Below, piece after piece: positions 27,593 through 37,473 of a DNA stretch of 64,000 bases. This stretch comes from Methanobacteriales archaeon HGW-Methanobacteriales-1. Lineage in GTDB: Archaea > Methanobacteriota > Methanobacteria > Methanobacteriales > Methanobacteriaceae. Each line of letters starts with the position of its first letter. The first letter of the stretch is position 1. The position numbers and the translations under genes are program-made. The stretch is taken from assembly GCA_002839705.1 (NCBI GenBank), contig PGYO01000009.1:1-64000 (forward strand), written 5' to 3'. Below the pieces are notes generated by a model. The model was not told where the DNA came from. It saw nothing but the letters and a program-made list of their open reading frames with translations, and made no database searches.

Positions 27593-28769
27593 TCCTAATC
27601 AAACCTTCACTTTTACCAGTAATGCACTCTGCACCCTTTTTCCCAACAATAAATGTGTTTTCTATTCCAACCATTCCTATATCTTTAATTCCTTTTTTAG
27701 GTTCCAGGGCAAAAACCATTCCTTTTTGTATAGGGTCATTGAATCCTTCAGCAATCACGGGTAATTCATCAACTTGCAAACCAATGCCATGGCCTAAAAA
27801 TTTCACAGTTCTATTGCCAAAACCCATGAAATTTTTTAAAAACTTGCTTTCTAAGTTATTTATTATATTTCGGTAAATTTCTGAAGGGACCGCCCCAGGA
27901 CTTAGCATATCAGCTATATCATTTTGAACTTTCACACATTTTATCTGGGCCTCTGCAACGTGTTCTGGAGGATTTTGGCCAAACATGTAGGTGCAAGTTT
28001 TATCGGTGTGATACCCATCCACGCCGGAACCAATATCCAGGTAAACCAGATCCCCTTTTTTTAATTTCCTCTGACGACTTCCAAATAATGGTACTGCAGG
28101 GCCCAAGCCATAATTACCACTGGCTCCATCAAAATATGATGGATAAATTGAACTTTCACCAAAACAGACATGTCCTAAAACCATTTCTGTTTCAAACATA
28201 CCAAAACGGGCCACTCCATGATGGCCCTCTTTAATCATAATGGAATAAAGTTTGGTGGCTAAATCTGCTTCGCTCATACCTTCTTTTAAAATTTCAGGTA
28301 CCATATTTTCCAGAACATTTTCATGAATTTTTCCAGATTTTCGCATTAAAGAGAGTTCATAATCACTTTTAATGGCCCGGACTGCCAAAACCTCTTTATC
28401 TAATGATTCAATATTTTTAAAGGGGAAATGCTTTTGAAATCTTTGATACATGGCCAGAGGCACTACTTCGGTTTCCAGATAAACTGTTTCTGGAATTTGA
28501 TCCGGAGCTGCTTCCCGGTAACTTCTCATAGGTTGAATATTATCAAATAATGATTCATCAAGGGCCCTTTCATAGCTGCGCCTTACCCAATAGGTGGCCT
28601 TATCGTCGCGAGGGATAATTAATATCCCGTCCTGCATGGTGCCGGTGAAATAATACTGGTTGATTTTGCTGAAAATTACACCGATTTCCCAAGAGGGATT
28701 TGATAAATTCATGTGATTTTTAAACCGTTTCATACGATTTTTTAATTCTGTGGAAGGAACTTTTTCCAT
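27585..28769 (-). CDS. M24-family metallopeptidase (Xaa-Pro peptidase-like)
   Basis: A 394-residue pita-bread-fold protein with an N-terminal creatinase-like domain (about 1-155) and C-terminal catalytic domain. The metal ligands are visible in [21 protein letters not shown] (two Asp), [16 protein letters not shown] (His), FALEPKKG (Glu) and VGIENTFIV (Glu). It is a cytosolic aminopeptidase of the Xaa-Pro/creatinase group; substrate specificity cannot be read. Monocistronic. Confidence 0.88.
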   Translation of the reverse strand: MEKVPSTELKNRMKRFKNHMNLSNPSWEIGVIFSKINQYYFTGTMQDGILIIPRDDKATYWVRRSYERALDESLFDNIQPMRSYREAAPDQIPETVYLETEVVPLAMYQRFQKHFPFKNIESLDKEVLAVRAIKSDYELSLMRKSGKIHENVLENMVPEILKEGMSEADLATKLYSIMIKEGHHGVARFGMFETEMVLGHVCFGESSIYPSYFDGASGNYGLGPAVPLFGSRQRKLKKGDLVYLDIGSGVDGYHTDKTCTYMFGQNPPEHVAEAQIKCVKVQNDIADMLSPGAVPSEIYRNIINNLESKFLKNFMGFGNRTVKFLGHGIGLQVDELPVIAEGFNDPIQKGMVFALEPKKGIKDIGMVGIENTFIVGKKGAECITGKSEGLIRIK

Positions 28770-28910
28770 GTTAAGAACTCCTTATTTGAATAAATTTCAA
28801 TTGATAATCATTGGTTGTTATTTAATTATATTAAATTTTTAATGATTAAAAAAGTTTAGGAATTAATTAAGTTTATTAAAATAGAAATAAATACTTAATT
28901 AGTGATTTCT

Positions 28911-29375
28911 ATGAAAAAAGTGAGTGATTTTGAAGGTTTAAATGGTAACATAGTAGCATTTAAGGAACAAGTATCTGATGCAGAAAAAATAACTTTTATT
29001 GGGGCTCCAGGTGTTTGCACACCATTTGCAGAGCTTTTTGCTTATGCTGTCCGGGATAAAAAGTCCTGTTTTATTACCTTGACTGATATTGAAAGTGCCA
29101 GGTCTTTTAAACTTACTTCACAGGGAATGCAATTATCCGAAGCTGCAGATCCACAGGCCGATGTAGTGGCCTTACTTGGTGGATTGTCCATGCCCAAAGC
29201 TAATGTTAATGTCGATGAATTAAATGAAATGATTGGTAAAATTCTTAATGAAAATGGTAAAATCATTGGATTAAGTTACATGGACATGTTTGTAGAGGCT
29301 GGATGGGAAAATAAAGTTAATTTTGACTGTATAATAAATGGAACCCTAATAGGGTCGATTAATAGTTACAAATAA
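28911..29375 (+). CDS. DUF2124 protein
   Basis: A 154-residue protein of the methanogen-specific DUF2124 family, recognised by the N-terminal Rossmann-like ITFIGAPGVCTPFAELFAYA and the DVVALLGGLSMPK block. The start is ATG 28911, with GTGAT just before it; the GTG nine bases earlier is part of that site. The function is unknown. Confidence 0.83.
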   Translation: MKKVSDFEGLNGNIVAFKEQVSDAEKITFIGAPGVCTPFAELFAYAVRDKKSCFITLTDIESARSFKLTSQGMQLSEAADPQADVVALLGGLSMPKANVNVDELNEMIGKILNENGKIIGLSYMDMFVEAGWENKVNFDCIINGTLIGSINSYK

Positions 29376-29665
29376 CTTATATAAAAAAGAATTATTCTTT
29401 TAAACTAAAAACAAAAAAATTAAGCAATATTGGACAAAATAAACGATACTAAAATCTTAAACTCGTTATTAATTACTCTATTTGCTTGTTTCGGGATTTA
29501 AATAGAATAAATTTAAATTCAGTTGCATTTTATCTTTAATTAATTAAAAAAGATTATAGTTCACAAATAACTTTATTACTTTATTTAACTAAAATATAAC
29601 ATAAGAAATAAAATGATTTTTTTAAAAAATCCTTTTTGATAGTTAATTGAATAATGGGTGATAAT

Positions 29666-30031
29666 ATGGTAAAATGGGGACCGGTTATTGTCGGGTTTTT
29701 CCTGGCAATTATATTAGGTAATTTGTTTGGAAATTATGTAAATCCATACTGGGGAGTGAATTTAGGACTGTTTATAGCAGGTTTCATTGTTGGTTATTGG
29801 GTTCATGAAGGATTTTTCGGTGGAATATGGAATGCTACGGTGGCTGGATCATTAGGGGCCATTGTACTGGCTATTTTATTGGTTGTTGGTGGAACAATCT
29901 TTGGAGGCCTGGCTGGTTTTGCATCAGGTGTTGTAACTGGAGCAACTGTAGTAATTGTTGCTTTGATTCTTAATATTGTATTTATGGGAGTTGGAGGAGC
30001 AATTGGTGGAATATTGGCGGGTAGTGATTAA
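29666..30031 (+). CDS. DUF5518 membrane protein
   Basis: A 121-residue glycine-rich protein with four membrane helices (about 4-22, 28-45, 52-76, 82-116). The layout and the opening VKWGPVIVGFFLAIILGNLF fit DUF5518, common in Methanobacteriales. ATG 29666 is preceded by GGTGAT; an ATG 12 bases upstream lies before that site. The function is unknown. Confidence 0.8.
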   Translation: MVKWGPVIVGFFLAIILGNLFGNYVNPYWGVNLGLFIAGFIVGYWVHEGFFGGIWNATVAGSLGAIVLAILLVVGGTIFGGLAGFASGVVTGATVVIVALILNIVFMGVGGAIGGILAGSD

Positions 30032-30176
30032 AAAACGATCATTTAAACCGTTAAAATTTTTATTTCTTTTTTAATTTATTGATTTAAAAATTATAGTTAT
30101 TTCTTTTTATTTACTTAGAATATTAAAAAAATAAAATGATTTGTGAATAAAATTAATTATAATTTGATTGGGCAGA

Positions 30177-31373
30177 TTATAATCTATTAACTGCATTTTC
30201 TATTCTTTTTAAGGCCTCTTCAAGAATGGTTTGGGGACAAGCAATATTTATTCTTACAAATCCACTACCTTCTTCTCCAAATATAAATCCGTCATTTAAA
30301 CCTACTTTGGCCTCTTTTAGCAGGAATTTTTTCAGTTTTTCATCATTTAAACCTAATTCACGGCAGTCTAACCATATTAGGTAGGTTCCCTGGGGTTTAA
30401 TAACTTTAATCTTCGGAATTTTATTTTCAGTATATTGCACTAAAAAGTCTAAATTTTGGGTGATATACTCCATGACTTGTTCCAGCCATTCATCTCCATG
30501 ACGATAGGCCGCTTCCAGAGCAGTTAGGCCAAAAAGGTTAGGGCCAGGCACCATTCCATTTTGTGTATTAATAAAATTTTCTCTAATTTCTTTATTAGGT
30601 ATAATTATGGAAGAAACATCTAGACCGGCCAGATTGAATGTCTTACTAGGTGACATACAGATTATACTGTTTTGTTCAAATTCTTTGGAGATAGTGGCAA
30701 ATGGAGTATGTTTATTATCCTCAAAGAGGATTTCACAGTGGATTTCATCAGAAATTACTACTAATCCATTATCAATGGCCATCTTTCCCAGTTTGGTGAT
30801 TTCTTCCCTATTCCACACACGCCCCACAGGATTGTGAGGATTGCAGAATATCATGGTTTTTATACGATTAGGATTACTTCCCAGGCCGCTGTGGGGAAGA
30901 AGTTTTTCCTCTAGATCTTCAAAATCGATTTCATATTTTCCATCAATAAGTTTAAGCCCATTATTTACTATCTGACAACCACTACTGGTCACTGCTGGAA
31001 AGAATGGGTAATAAACTGGCTTTTGAAGTAAGACTTCATCGCCAGGATGAGTTAAAGAACGAATTGCAATATGTAATGCTGGAACCACACCTGGAGTAAA
31101 AACTACCCACTCCGGTTCAATATCCCAATCAAATTTATCCTTCATTCTTTTAACAACAGCATCAACAATTCCTACACCAGGACGGGTGTAGCCATAAAAC
31201 GGATGCTCAATTCTCTCTTTTAGAGCTTCTTTAATTTCCTCAGATACTGGAAAATCCATATCTGCTACCCATAATGGAATTATGTCATCTTCTCCAAATA
31301 CCGAGTCAATCAGATCCCATTTTAAACAATCAGTATCTTTTCTATTACATACCTGGTCAAAATCATATTTCAC
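30177..31373 (-). CDS. MalY/PatB-type aminotransferase (cystathionine beta-lyase-like)
   Basis: A PLP enzyme of fold type I, about 398 residues from GTG 31373, which has GAGGT 7 bases upstream and gives the typical opening KYDFDQVCNRKDTDCLKWD. Other signatures are IPLWVADMDFPV, FCNPHNPVGRVW, VISDEIHCEI and the PLP-lysine motif MSPSKTFNLAGLD. MalY/PatB proteins cleave C-S bonds of cystathionine or cysteine and also transaminate. A TAACNATNGTTA dyad lies 76 bases upstream, shared with cysK and cysE, supporting a sulfur amino acid role. Confidence 0.87.
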   Translation of the reverse strand: MKYDFDQVCNRKDTDCLKWDLIDSVFGEDDIIPLWVADMDFPVSEEIKEALKERIEHPFYGYTRPGVGIVDAVVKRMKDKFDWDIEPEWVVFTPGVVPALHIAIRSLTHPGDEVLLQKPVYYPFFPAVTSSGCQIVNNGLKLIDGKYEIDFEDLEEKLLPHSGLGSNPNRIKTMIFCNPHNPVGRVWNREEITKLGKMAIDNGLVVISDEIHCEILFEDNKHTPFATISKEFEQNSIICMSPSKTFNLAGLDVSSIIIPNKEIRENFINTQNGMVPGPNLFGLTALEAAYRHGDEWLEQVMEYITQNLDFLVQYTENKIPKIKVIKPQGTYLIWLDCRELGLNDEKLKKFLLKEAKVGLNDGFIFGEEGSGFVRINIACPQTILEEALKRIENAVNRL

Positions 31374-31448
31374 TTTTAATACCTCTATTAAATAATCATA
31401 ATTTTCTATTTTATTATACAACTTATTCTATAATATTTTATAAAAACT

Positions 31449-31460
31449 TAACTATTGTTA
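31449..31460. promoter_or_regulatory. Candidate sulfur-regulon operator (malY-like gene)
   Basis: TAACTATTGTTA, the exact reverse complement of the sites before cysE and the PNPOx-like gene. It lies next to a TATA-like sequence on the minus strand. Confidence 0.55.
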
Positions 31461-31506
31461 TACATATTATTTTGATTTTAAATGAAATAAAATTATAGAA
31501 AAATAA

Positions 31507-32373
31507 CTACTTAAATTCAACATCCACTAACTCATTGACACAATCAATGGACCTTTCCACAGCATCAGAGGTCATTATAACATTCAAGGCACCATTATTA
31601 CAAATTTCAGCACATCTACCGCAAATTCTGCATTTTTCTCTATCTATCTTCGCTTTCCCATTTTCCAGTTGCAGAGCATTAACAAAACAAATATCTTCCA
31701 GGCATCTACCGCATCCTGAATATTTATCCTCTTGAAATTTAAGTTCCACACCAATCATAGGCCCAATACTTCTGCCCATTTTTTCAGGAAGATCTGGAGC
31801 CATTTTCCACAAACAACAGCAAGGGCAGCAATTACAAATGGTTAAAAGTTCTTCTTTAGGCCCCGTATTTAACCACACACTATCCAGTTTGTTTCTACCA
31901 ATAATATGCACTAAACCTGCTTTTTGACATTTTTCAACGTGATTTATAGCTTCTTCAGCAGTCACAGTTTTTCCTAATTTTGATGAGATTTTTTTAGCAC
32001 CAGGGCCCAAAAATAAACAGCCTAAATCATGTGAATAATCCTTACAATTATTAGAAACACGACATAAGCATGAATCCATAATAACGTGGGTATTTGATTT
32101 TATTATTATTTCTTTCAATATCTGGCTGGGCAGTATGGTATCATTGGAAACTGGAATCTCGCTATCAAGGATTATTTCTGTTATATTAAGGTTGTTTTTA
32201 GCAATAGTACTATCTCTAGGAAGTACTATCATGTTATCTCCTTCAAAAAATAGTTTATTAGCTGTCCAGGCCAGTGGAGGTATTTTTTGACATGTCCGAG
32301 CCATGAAAAACCTAAGATTGAAGGTTGCCTTAACGATTTGTATACTAATCTCAGATACGGTTATTCTGGCCAT
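31507..32373 (-). CDS. Ferredoxin-type Fe-S protein with a Cys-rich core
   Basis: A 288-residue protein. The middle holds several cysteines ([36 protein letters not shown]) and the C-terminus two ferredoxin motifs ([10 protein letters not shown], which is incomplete, and [15 protein letters not shown]). The CNCCPCCC stretch marks a family widespread in methanogens and other anaerobes without an assigned reaction. It may be an electron-transfer subunit or an oxidoreductase. No obvious partner is next to it; the upstream region shows no operator of the sulfur type. Confidence 0.8.
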   Translation of the reverse strand: MARITVSEISIQIVKATFNLRFFMARTCQKIPPLAWTANKLFFEGDNMIVLPRDSTIAKNNLNITEIILDSEIPVSNDTILPSQILKEIIIKSNTHVIMDSCLCRVSNNCKDYSHDLGCLFLGPGAKKISSKLGKTVTAEEAINHVEKCQKAGLVHIIGRNKLDSVWLNTGPKEELLTICNCCPCCCLWKMAPDLPEKMGRSIGPMIGVELKFQEDKYSGCGRCLEDICFVNALQLENGKAKIDREKCRICGRCAEICNNGALNVIMTSDAVERSIDCVNELVDVEFK

Positions 32374-33273
32374 TTATTATCTCCATAATTTATCTATTAA
32401 TAAATATTTTAGAATTAAATGTAATTAATGGTTATTAATTAATTATTTTTAGTAGGAAGGTAGTACATTTTCTATTTTCGGATCATGGATATTATGTAAC
32501 TTTGGGATGTCCATTATTTAAGGAATATTTATACAACAATTTTATATTAAAAAATTAATTATCTCAAATTTTATCCCAACTTATTTTTCACTTTTAAAAT
32601 CCTTATTTTTTAAATTAAAACCCAATTTTTGCCTCTTTTGGGGGTAATTTGGGCCTAATATGGTACTAATTTTGGAATATTTATTTAAATATTCTTGGTC
32701 TATGAAGTTATAGAAGTGTGAAATGGTTTTATAATTTTTATTTATCCATTATTTGATAATATCACAGGATAATAAGATTTTAAATTCGGATTATTATTTT
32801 GCCATTATCCTTTCAACTGGCGCTACTCAAGGAAAAGGCGTCAAGCCATAGAAAAATACTGGATGGTTATTCTCCAAAAATGCATAGACCAGATGACGGT
32901 TATAACCACTAAATCTTTGATCATGTCTTATTCGCTCTAATACATTCTTTGCTAAGAATATTTACATCATGTTCACTATTCCTCTGGCATTCTATGGAAT
33001 ATTTCGTTAAATGTTCTTATTGACTCTAAGGGATGGGTGAAGAACCAAAATTACTATTTCTGGATAAAGGAATGGTTTTGAGTATGATTCTCTGGGTGAA
33101 CATTGTATTCTGGGTTCTTTACCTAAATAAATAGCCTCTTTAGATCACTTAGAATAATGATCAGATTTATTTGCTTAAATCAATAATTAATAAACATAAT
33201 TCTTAAATTTGAAATCTTAAGTCTCAAGTTTCAATCTATTAAATAATTTTATAATTCACATTGGAGTTCTATT
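32374..33273. other. 900-base intergenic region
   Basis: The outer parts are AT-rich without clear features. The centre (about 32800-33120) is less AT-rich than the surrounding spacers and contains broken open frames on both strands, which suggests a decayed gene. No RNA gene is seen. Confidence 0.5.
32827..32961 (-). pseudogene. Possible decayed coding remnant
   Basis: An open stretch between a TAA (32962-32964) and a TGA reads like protein (NVLERIRHDQRFSGYNRHLV, then YAFLENNHPVFFYGLTPFP) but has no usable start. The opposite strand also has a basic open stretch near 32813-32937 (NWRYSRKRRQAIEKYW). Only one, if either, can be real; the identity is unknown. Confidence 0.25.
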
Positions 33274-33927
33274 ATGAAATATGATTTACATACTCACTCA
33301 AAATACTCATCTGACGGATGGATGGATATTAAAACCATGATAAATACTGGTATTAAGCGAGGTTTATCTGGAATTGCTATAACTGACCATAATACTATTA
33401 AAGGAGGTTTAGAATCTCAAAAATTCAAATATAAGGACTTTGAAATTGTCATAGGCTCGGAAATAAGCACCGAACGTGGAGAATTAATAGGGCTCTTTTT
33501 ATCTGAAGAAATTCAATCAAGGGTTTTTTTAGAAGTTATTGATGAAATTAGAGATCAGGATGGCTTGGTTATTGTTCCTCACCCTTTTGACAGTGTAAGG
33601 GGAAATGGTATCAGTCCCGATGAAAAGGATGTCCATTTGATTGATCATGTGGAAATATTGAATTCCCGATGTCTTAATAGAAAATTCAACGAAAAAGCTG
33701 CCCAATACGCTGAAAAACATGATTTAAGGACTTTTGCTGGAAGTGACGCTCATTTTCCCTGGGAAATTGGAAATGCAGGTGTTGAAATCCAAGATTCATC
33801 GCTAAGAGAGGCGTTAAATAAAGAGAATATATCAGTTTTTAATCAAAAATTTTCATTTACAAATGCTGGATTAAACATGGGACTTACCACGGTGGTTAAA
33901 TTCTGGAAAAAATTAAATTCTGGATGA
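33274..33927 (+). CDS. PHP-domain phosphoesterase
   Basis: A 217-residue PHP protein with metal motifs DLHTHSKYSSDG, ITDHNT, GSEIST, VPHPFDS and a final GSDAHFP. PHP enzymes hydrolyse phosphoesters (for example 3',5'-nucleotide bisphosphates or histidinol phosphate). TTGGAG precedes the ATG. It stands alone, so the substrate cannot be deduced. Confidence 0.88.
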   Translation: MKYDLHTHSKYSSDGWMDIKTMINTGIKRGLSGIAITDHNTIKGGLESQKFKYKDFEIVIGSEISTERGELIGLFLSEEIQSRVFLEVIDEIRDQDGLVIVPHPFDSVRGNGISPDEKDVHLIDHVEILNSRCLNRKFNEKAAQYAEKHDLRTFAGSDAHFPWEIGNAGVEIQDSSLREALNKENISVFNQKFSFTNAGLNMGLTTVVKFWKKLNSG

Positions 33928-34031
33928 TTATTATTTTTTTCATTGCTGTTATGTTGTAATGGGCATTTACGCTGATTTTAACGAGATTATTATTCAATAA
34001 AAAAATTAAGAAGGTTGAAAGGTTTAATCAA

Positions 34032-34598
34032 TTATTGCAATTTAATAGTTGAAATTAAATGTTCTATTTCTTTGGTTCGACTAAGTACTTCTCCTACATT
34101 ACCATTGAATTGAATCATGTAAATGATTTTTTCTTGTCCAGTTATAACAAAAACACTTTCGCTATGGTCTGTATTATTAATTCCTAAATAATAAATACTT
34201 GAACTATTAATTACTGCTTTCTTATCGTATATTATTCTACTTCCAGATTTTTTAAGATCATTTTTTGTAAGATTTTTAAATTTTTCTACTGATTCTACAT
34301 CATAAATGGTATATTTATCAACTACCACGGTAGCGTTTTTAATCACAAAATCTCCTAAATTTTCTGTATTAGGTCCAACATTGGTATTTGGATCTAATTT
34401 ATACCAGCTTGCGGGATGGACAAAGCTAATCCCTCCACTTGAAAATGTCACACTATTTTTTTCACTATAAAACGTTCCATCATCAATATTACTATAAAAA
34501 GAATTTTCTAAAACATCATAAACAGAGTTACTAACACAGCCACTTGATAAAATAATCATTAATAAAAGTATTCCATATATAATCAAATTAAAACGTAT
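34032..34598 (-). CDS. Lipoprotein with PsbP/DcrB-like domain, probable ATA start
   Basis: A short membrane lipoprotein. The lipobox is LSSGC; the mature part contains VTFSSGGISFVHPASWYKLD and an alpha/beta pattern ending REIEHLISTIKL-like, as in PsbP/DcrB-fold proteins. The first conventional start is TTG 34586, but AGGAGAG (34604-34610) is spaced for ATA 34598. That start adds residues encoded by ATA CGT TTT AAT, supplying the Arg expected in the signal peptide n-region. It is extracellular and membrane-anchored, with unknown function. Confidence 0.72.
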   Translation of the reverse strand: MRFNLIIYGILLLMIILSSGCVSNSVYDVLENSFYSNIDDGTFYSEKNSVTFSSGGISFVHPASWYKLDPNTNVGPNTENLGDFVIKNATVVVDKYTIYDVESVEKFKNLTKNDLKKSGSRIIYDKKAVINSSSIYYLGINNTDHSESVFVITGQEKIIYMIQFNGNVGEVLSRTKEIEHLISTIKLQ

Positions 34599-34726
34599 TT
34601 TAACTCTCCTAAAAAAGTATTAACTGTTTTTATATTTATTTATTGTTGGGGCATCATTACAAATTTTATGAATAATTGATTTATAAATATTGAGAATGTA
34701 TGGTATAATTAATCCATTTTAGAAAT

Positions 34727-35662
34727 TTAATCTGCTAAATTCAGTGGAATTTCATAATGAGGATTTTCTATATGGATATTATCAATTAAATCTTTATCAA
34801 AAATATTTTCTACCTTTAAATCGGAATCTAAATATCCTAAATCTTTTAATAAAGGTAAAAATTTCATGCTTGAATCTATGTATTCCTCAGGCAGACTAGC
34901 ACAGTACTTGGGTGACACTTTGAATGTTTCCAGTGCAAATGAATTATTTTTAAGGCCTAATTCAGCACTGGCTATTTTTGATGATTTTTCTGGAAATTCA
35001 CGGATCATATTGCATGTTTCTTCATGGACTTTTAAAAATTCCTCTACAAATTCTACTTTTTCATTTAAAATATCTTCGCGTATGGCAATTCCATAACTGG
35101 GATTATAAGGCCATAAAAATTCTGGAGCTATCACCACGTTTGCAGATGCTATGGAAAATGCAGCCACGGCCATAGCAGGTGTACCCACACCAGCATCTAT
35201 TTCACCATCTTCTAAGGCATAGGGAATGAGGTCGGCCCAGGCATAATTTTTTATTTCAATATTATAATTTGCAGCCACTTCTCGTATTATAACATCGTGT
35301 ATGCATCCTCTAGACGGAACACCTATTTTTTTCCCTTTAAATTGTGAAATTATATTATTTAAATCTTTTTCATCTAAATTTTCCCCCTGAAGAACTTTAC
35401 TGTAATTATCCGGGGCTACCAGCACGGTTCCTTCCACATGTCCTCCAGCGATGCACTTTAAATTCAAGCCATTATTTATTCCAATCATTACTGGGGGAAG
35501 GCCAATGTATCCTAGATCTATTTTCCCTGCAGAGAAACCTTTTATCATTGCTGGGCCGGTGGCAAATAGCTGCCAATCTATTTTTTCTCCACCTATTTCA
35601 CTATATAAATTTTTTATTATCAGGGAGCTGTGATATATTGTGGATAAATAACCAATTTTCAT
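34727..35662 (-). CDS. Solute-binding-like protein without a signal peptide (NMT1/SsuA type)
   Basis: A 311-residue protein with the periplasmic-binding-protein type II fold of NitT/TauT/SsuA/THI5-like proteins: MKIGYLSTIYHSSLIIK, ATGPAMIKGFSAGKIDLGYI, GKKIGVPSRGCIHDVIIRE and EDGEIDAGVGTPAMAVAAFS. It has no signal peptide, and GAGG before the ATG plus an operator just upstream leave no room for one. No ABC permease or ATPase is adjacent. It may be a cytosolic sensor or enzyme, as THI5/MqnA relatives are. The TAACAATTGTTA dyad 39 bases upstream links it to the cysteine genes. Confidence 0.78.
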   Translation of the reverse strand: MKIGYLSTIYHSSLIIKNLYSEIGGEKIDWQLFATGPAMIKGFSAGKIDLGYIGLPPVMIGINNGLNLKCIAGGHVEGTVLVAPDNYSKVLQGENLDEKDLNNIISQFKGKKIGVPSRGCIHDVIIREVAANYNIEIKNYAWADLIPYALEDGEIDAGVGTPAMAVAAFSIASANVVIAPEFLWPYNPSYGIAIREDILNEKVEFVEEFLKVHEETCNMIREFPEKSSKIASAELGLKNNSFALETFKVSPKYCASLPEEYIDSSMKFLPLLKDLGYLDSDLKVENIFDKDLIDNIHIENPHYEIPLNLAD

Positions 35663-35700
35663 TTCTATTCCTCAGGATTCTATCATACTCTATGCTATTA

Positions 35701-35712
35701 TAACAATTGTTA
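35701..35712. promoter_or_regulatory. Candidate sulfur-regulon operator (solute-binding-like gene)
   Basis: TAACAATTGTTA within a perfect 14-bp palindrome ATAACAATTGTTAT. On the minus strand it directly follows a TTTAAATAT TATA-like element, 39 bases before the ATG. Confidence 0.65.
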
Positions 35713-35713
35713 T

Positions 35714-36017
35714 ATTTAAATGTTAATTTATATCATAAAGATTTTTTTTAATAAATTTAGAATCAAAAATTATCGAGCATAAGGGTGGTGAATAATCTAT
35801 TTTTAAATTAATTTTTATTAATTTTTAGAATCTTATTCTTGATTTATAATCATTTAACTTAGATTTTAGCTAAAATTATACAATTTAACTCTCATTTTTT
35901 ATAAAAAATATTTAATAATTCTCCAAAGTTTTTTATCAAATAAAAAATAAAAAAGTAATAAAGAAGGTATAATTACTAATTAATTTAGCTATTATAATTG
36001 GGAGTTGGGGTAACGCA
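35714..36017. other. AT-rich divergent promoter region
   Basis: Lies between the solute-binding-like gene and the KaiC-like gene. Apart from the operator at its left edge and the probable KaiC-gene promoter, nothing else is visible. Confidence 0.4.
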
Positions 36018-37472
36018 ATGTCTTATGATAAAGAAAAATTATCCAGTGGGATATCAGGGCTTGATGAGATTTTAATGGGTGGATTTGTACCTAAAAGATC
36101 ATATTTACTTCGGGGAATGCCCGGAACAGGTAAAACTGCTCTGGGAATGCATTTTCTATCTGAAGGTGTGAAAAATAATGAGAAAGTGCTTTTCATTAAC
36201 ATGGGGGAACCCACAGATCAGATCATTGAAAATGCCCAAAAAATGGGCTTTAAGGTGGATAATATTGATTTTTTAGATTTAAGTCCTGACGAAAGTTTTT
36301 TTTCTAAAATGGAGGCTTATGATATATTTTCTCCTGCGGAAGTGGAACGAGAATCGACTACCTCTGAGATTATTGAAAAAATTGAATCATTGAATCCGCA
36401 GAGGGTATTTTTGGATCCAATAACTCAATTTAGATATCTTTCGACCGATGAATTCCAGTTTAGAAAACAAGCTCTATCGTTTCTCAGATTTTTAACTGAT
36501 AAAGGAGCTACCGTTTTATTCACTTCAGAATTTAGTGCTAATGATCCGGATGATGATCTACAATTCATGAGTGATGGTATAATCAACCTTGATTTTTTCT
36601 CGGAAGGTAGAAGTATCTCTGTAAGTAAATTCAGGGGATCAGGTTTTCGTTTTGGAACCCATTCTATGAGAATAACTCCGTATGGTGTGAAAATATATCC
36701 TCGTTTGCGCCCTATGTTAAAAGAAAAAGAGTTCAAACATGAAACCATATCTTCAGGGGTTCCTGAGATTGACGAACTTTTACATGGGGGTATAGAAAGA
36801 GGTACAGCAACTATAATAAGTGGACCCAGTGGTGTTGGTAAAACTACAATCGGAATTCAATTTATGAAAGAAGCTGCCGGGCGAGGTGAACGTTCAGTTG
36901 TATATACCTTTGAAGAAAGTTTAGAAAGTCTCATAAACCGATGTGAATCAATCAATATACCGGTAAAAAGCATGATCAATACGGGTATGTTGGAGGTAGT
37001 CCCGGTAGAGCCTCTTCGATATTCACCTGAAGAATTTGCACAATTGGTACGTAAAGAAGTTGATTCTAATGAATCTAAGATTGTAATGATTGATAGTACA
37101 TCTGGATACACTCTATCCCTACGTGGAGAGGATCCAGTAAGTCACTTACACTCTATTACCAAATATATGACCCGCAGTGGTGTTACAGTTATTCTTATAG
37201 ATGAAGTTGAGAACATTACCGGAGGATTGAAAGTAACTGAAATTGGAATCAGTTACCTGGCAGACAACATTATCTTCTTGCGCTACTTTGAGATGAGTGG
37301 TGAAATGCGAAAAGCAATAGGAGTTCTTAAAAAACGTTTAAGTGATTTTGAAAAAGGCCTTCGTGAGATTACTATAACAAAATATGGAATTAGAGTTGGT
37401 CAACCGCTTAAAAACATACGTGGCATACTCAACGGTTCACTCGAAAGAGTTAACAACGAGGATAGTGACTAA
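36018..37472 (+). CDS. KaiC-like double-domain RecA-type ATPase
   Basis: A 484-residue protein with two KaiC domains. CI (about 5-235) opens SSGISGLDEILMGGFVPKRS and has Walker A GMPGTGKT (about 33-40). CII (about 245-475) opens SSGVPEIDELLHGGIERGT with GPSGVGKT. Walker B regions are RVFLDPITQF and KIVMIDSTSGY. The acidic pair after Walker A that marks catalytic KaiC is not obvious. It heads a three-gene operon with a receiver protein and a HisKA_2 kinase, so it is likely a signalling ATPase rather than a clock; no KaiA/KaiB is seen. Confidence 0.88.
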   Translation: MSYDKEKLSSGISGLDEILMGGFVPKRSYLLRGMPGTGKTALGMHFLSEGVKNNEKVLFINMGEPTDQIIENAQKMGFKVDNIDFLDLSPDESFFSKMEAYDIFSPAEVERESTTSEIIEKIESLNPQRVFLDPITQFRYLSTDEFQFRKQALSFLRFLTDKGATVLFTSEFSANDPDDDLQFMSDGIINLDFFSEGRSISVSKFRGSGFRFGTHSMRITPYGVKIYPRLRPMLKEKEFKHETISSGVPEIDELLHGGIERGTATIISGPSGVGKTTIGIQFMKEAAGRGERSVVYTFEESLESLINRCESINIPVKSMINTGMLEVVPVEPLRYSPEEFAQLVRKEVDSNESKIVMIDSTSGYTLSLRGEDPVSHLHSITKYMTRSGVTVILIDEVENITGGLKVTEIGISYLADNIIFLRYFEMSGEMRKAIGVLKKRLSDFEKGLREITITKYGIRVGQPLKNIRGILNGSLERVNNEDSD

Positions 37473-37473
37473 A

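Noticed and set aside
29385-29402. AAAAGAAT/ATTCTTTT hairpin after DUF2124
   Set aside because: Weak A/T-only stem; such sequence is frequent by chance in this AT-rich DNA.
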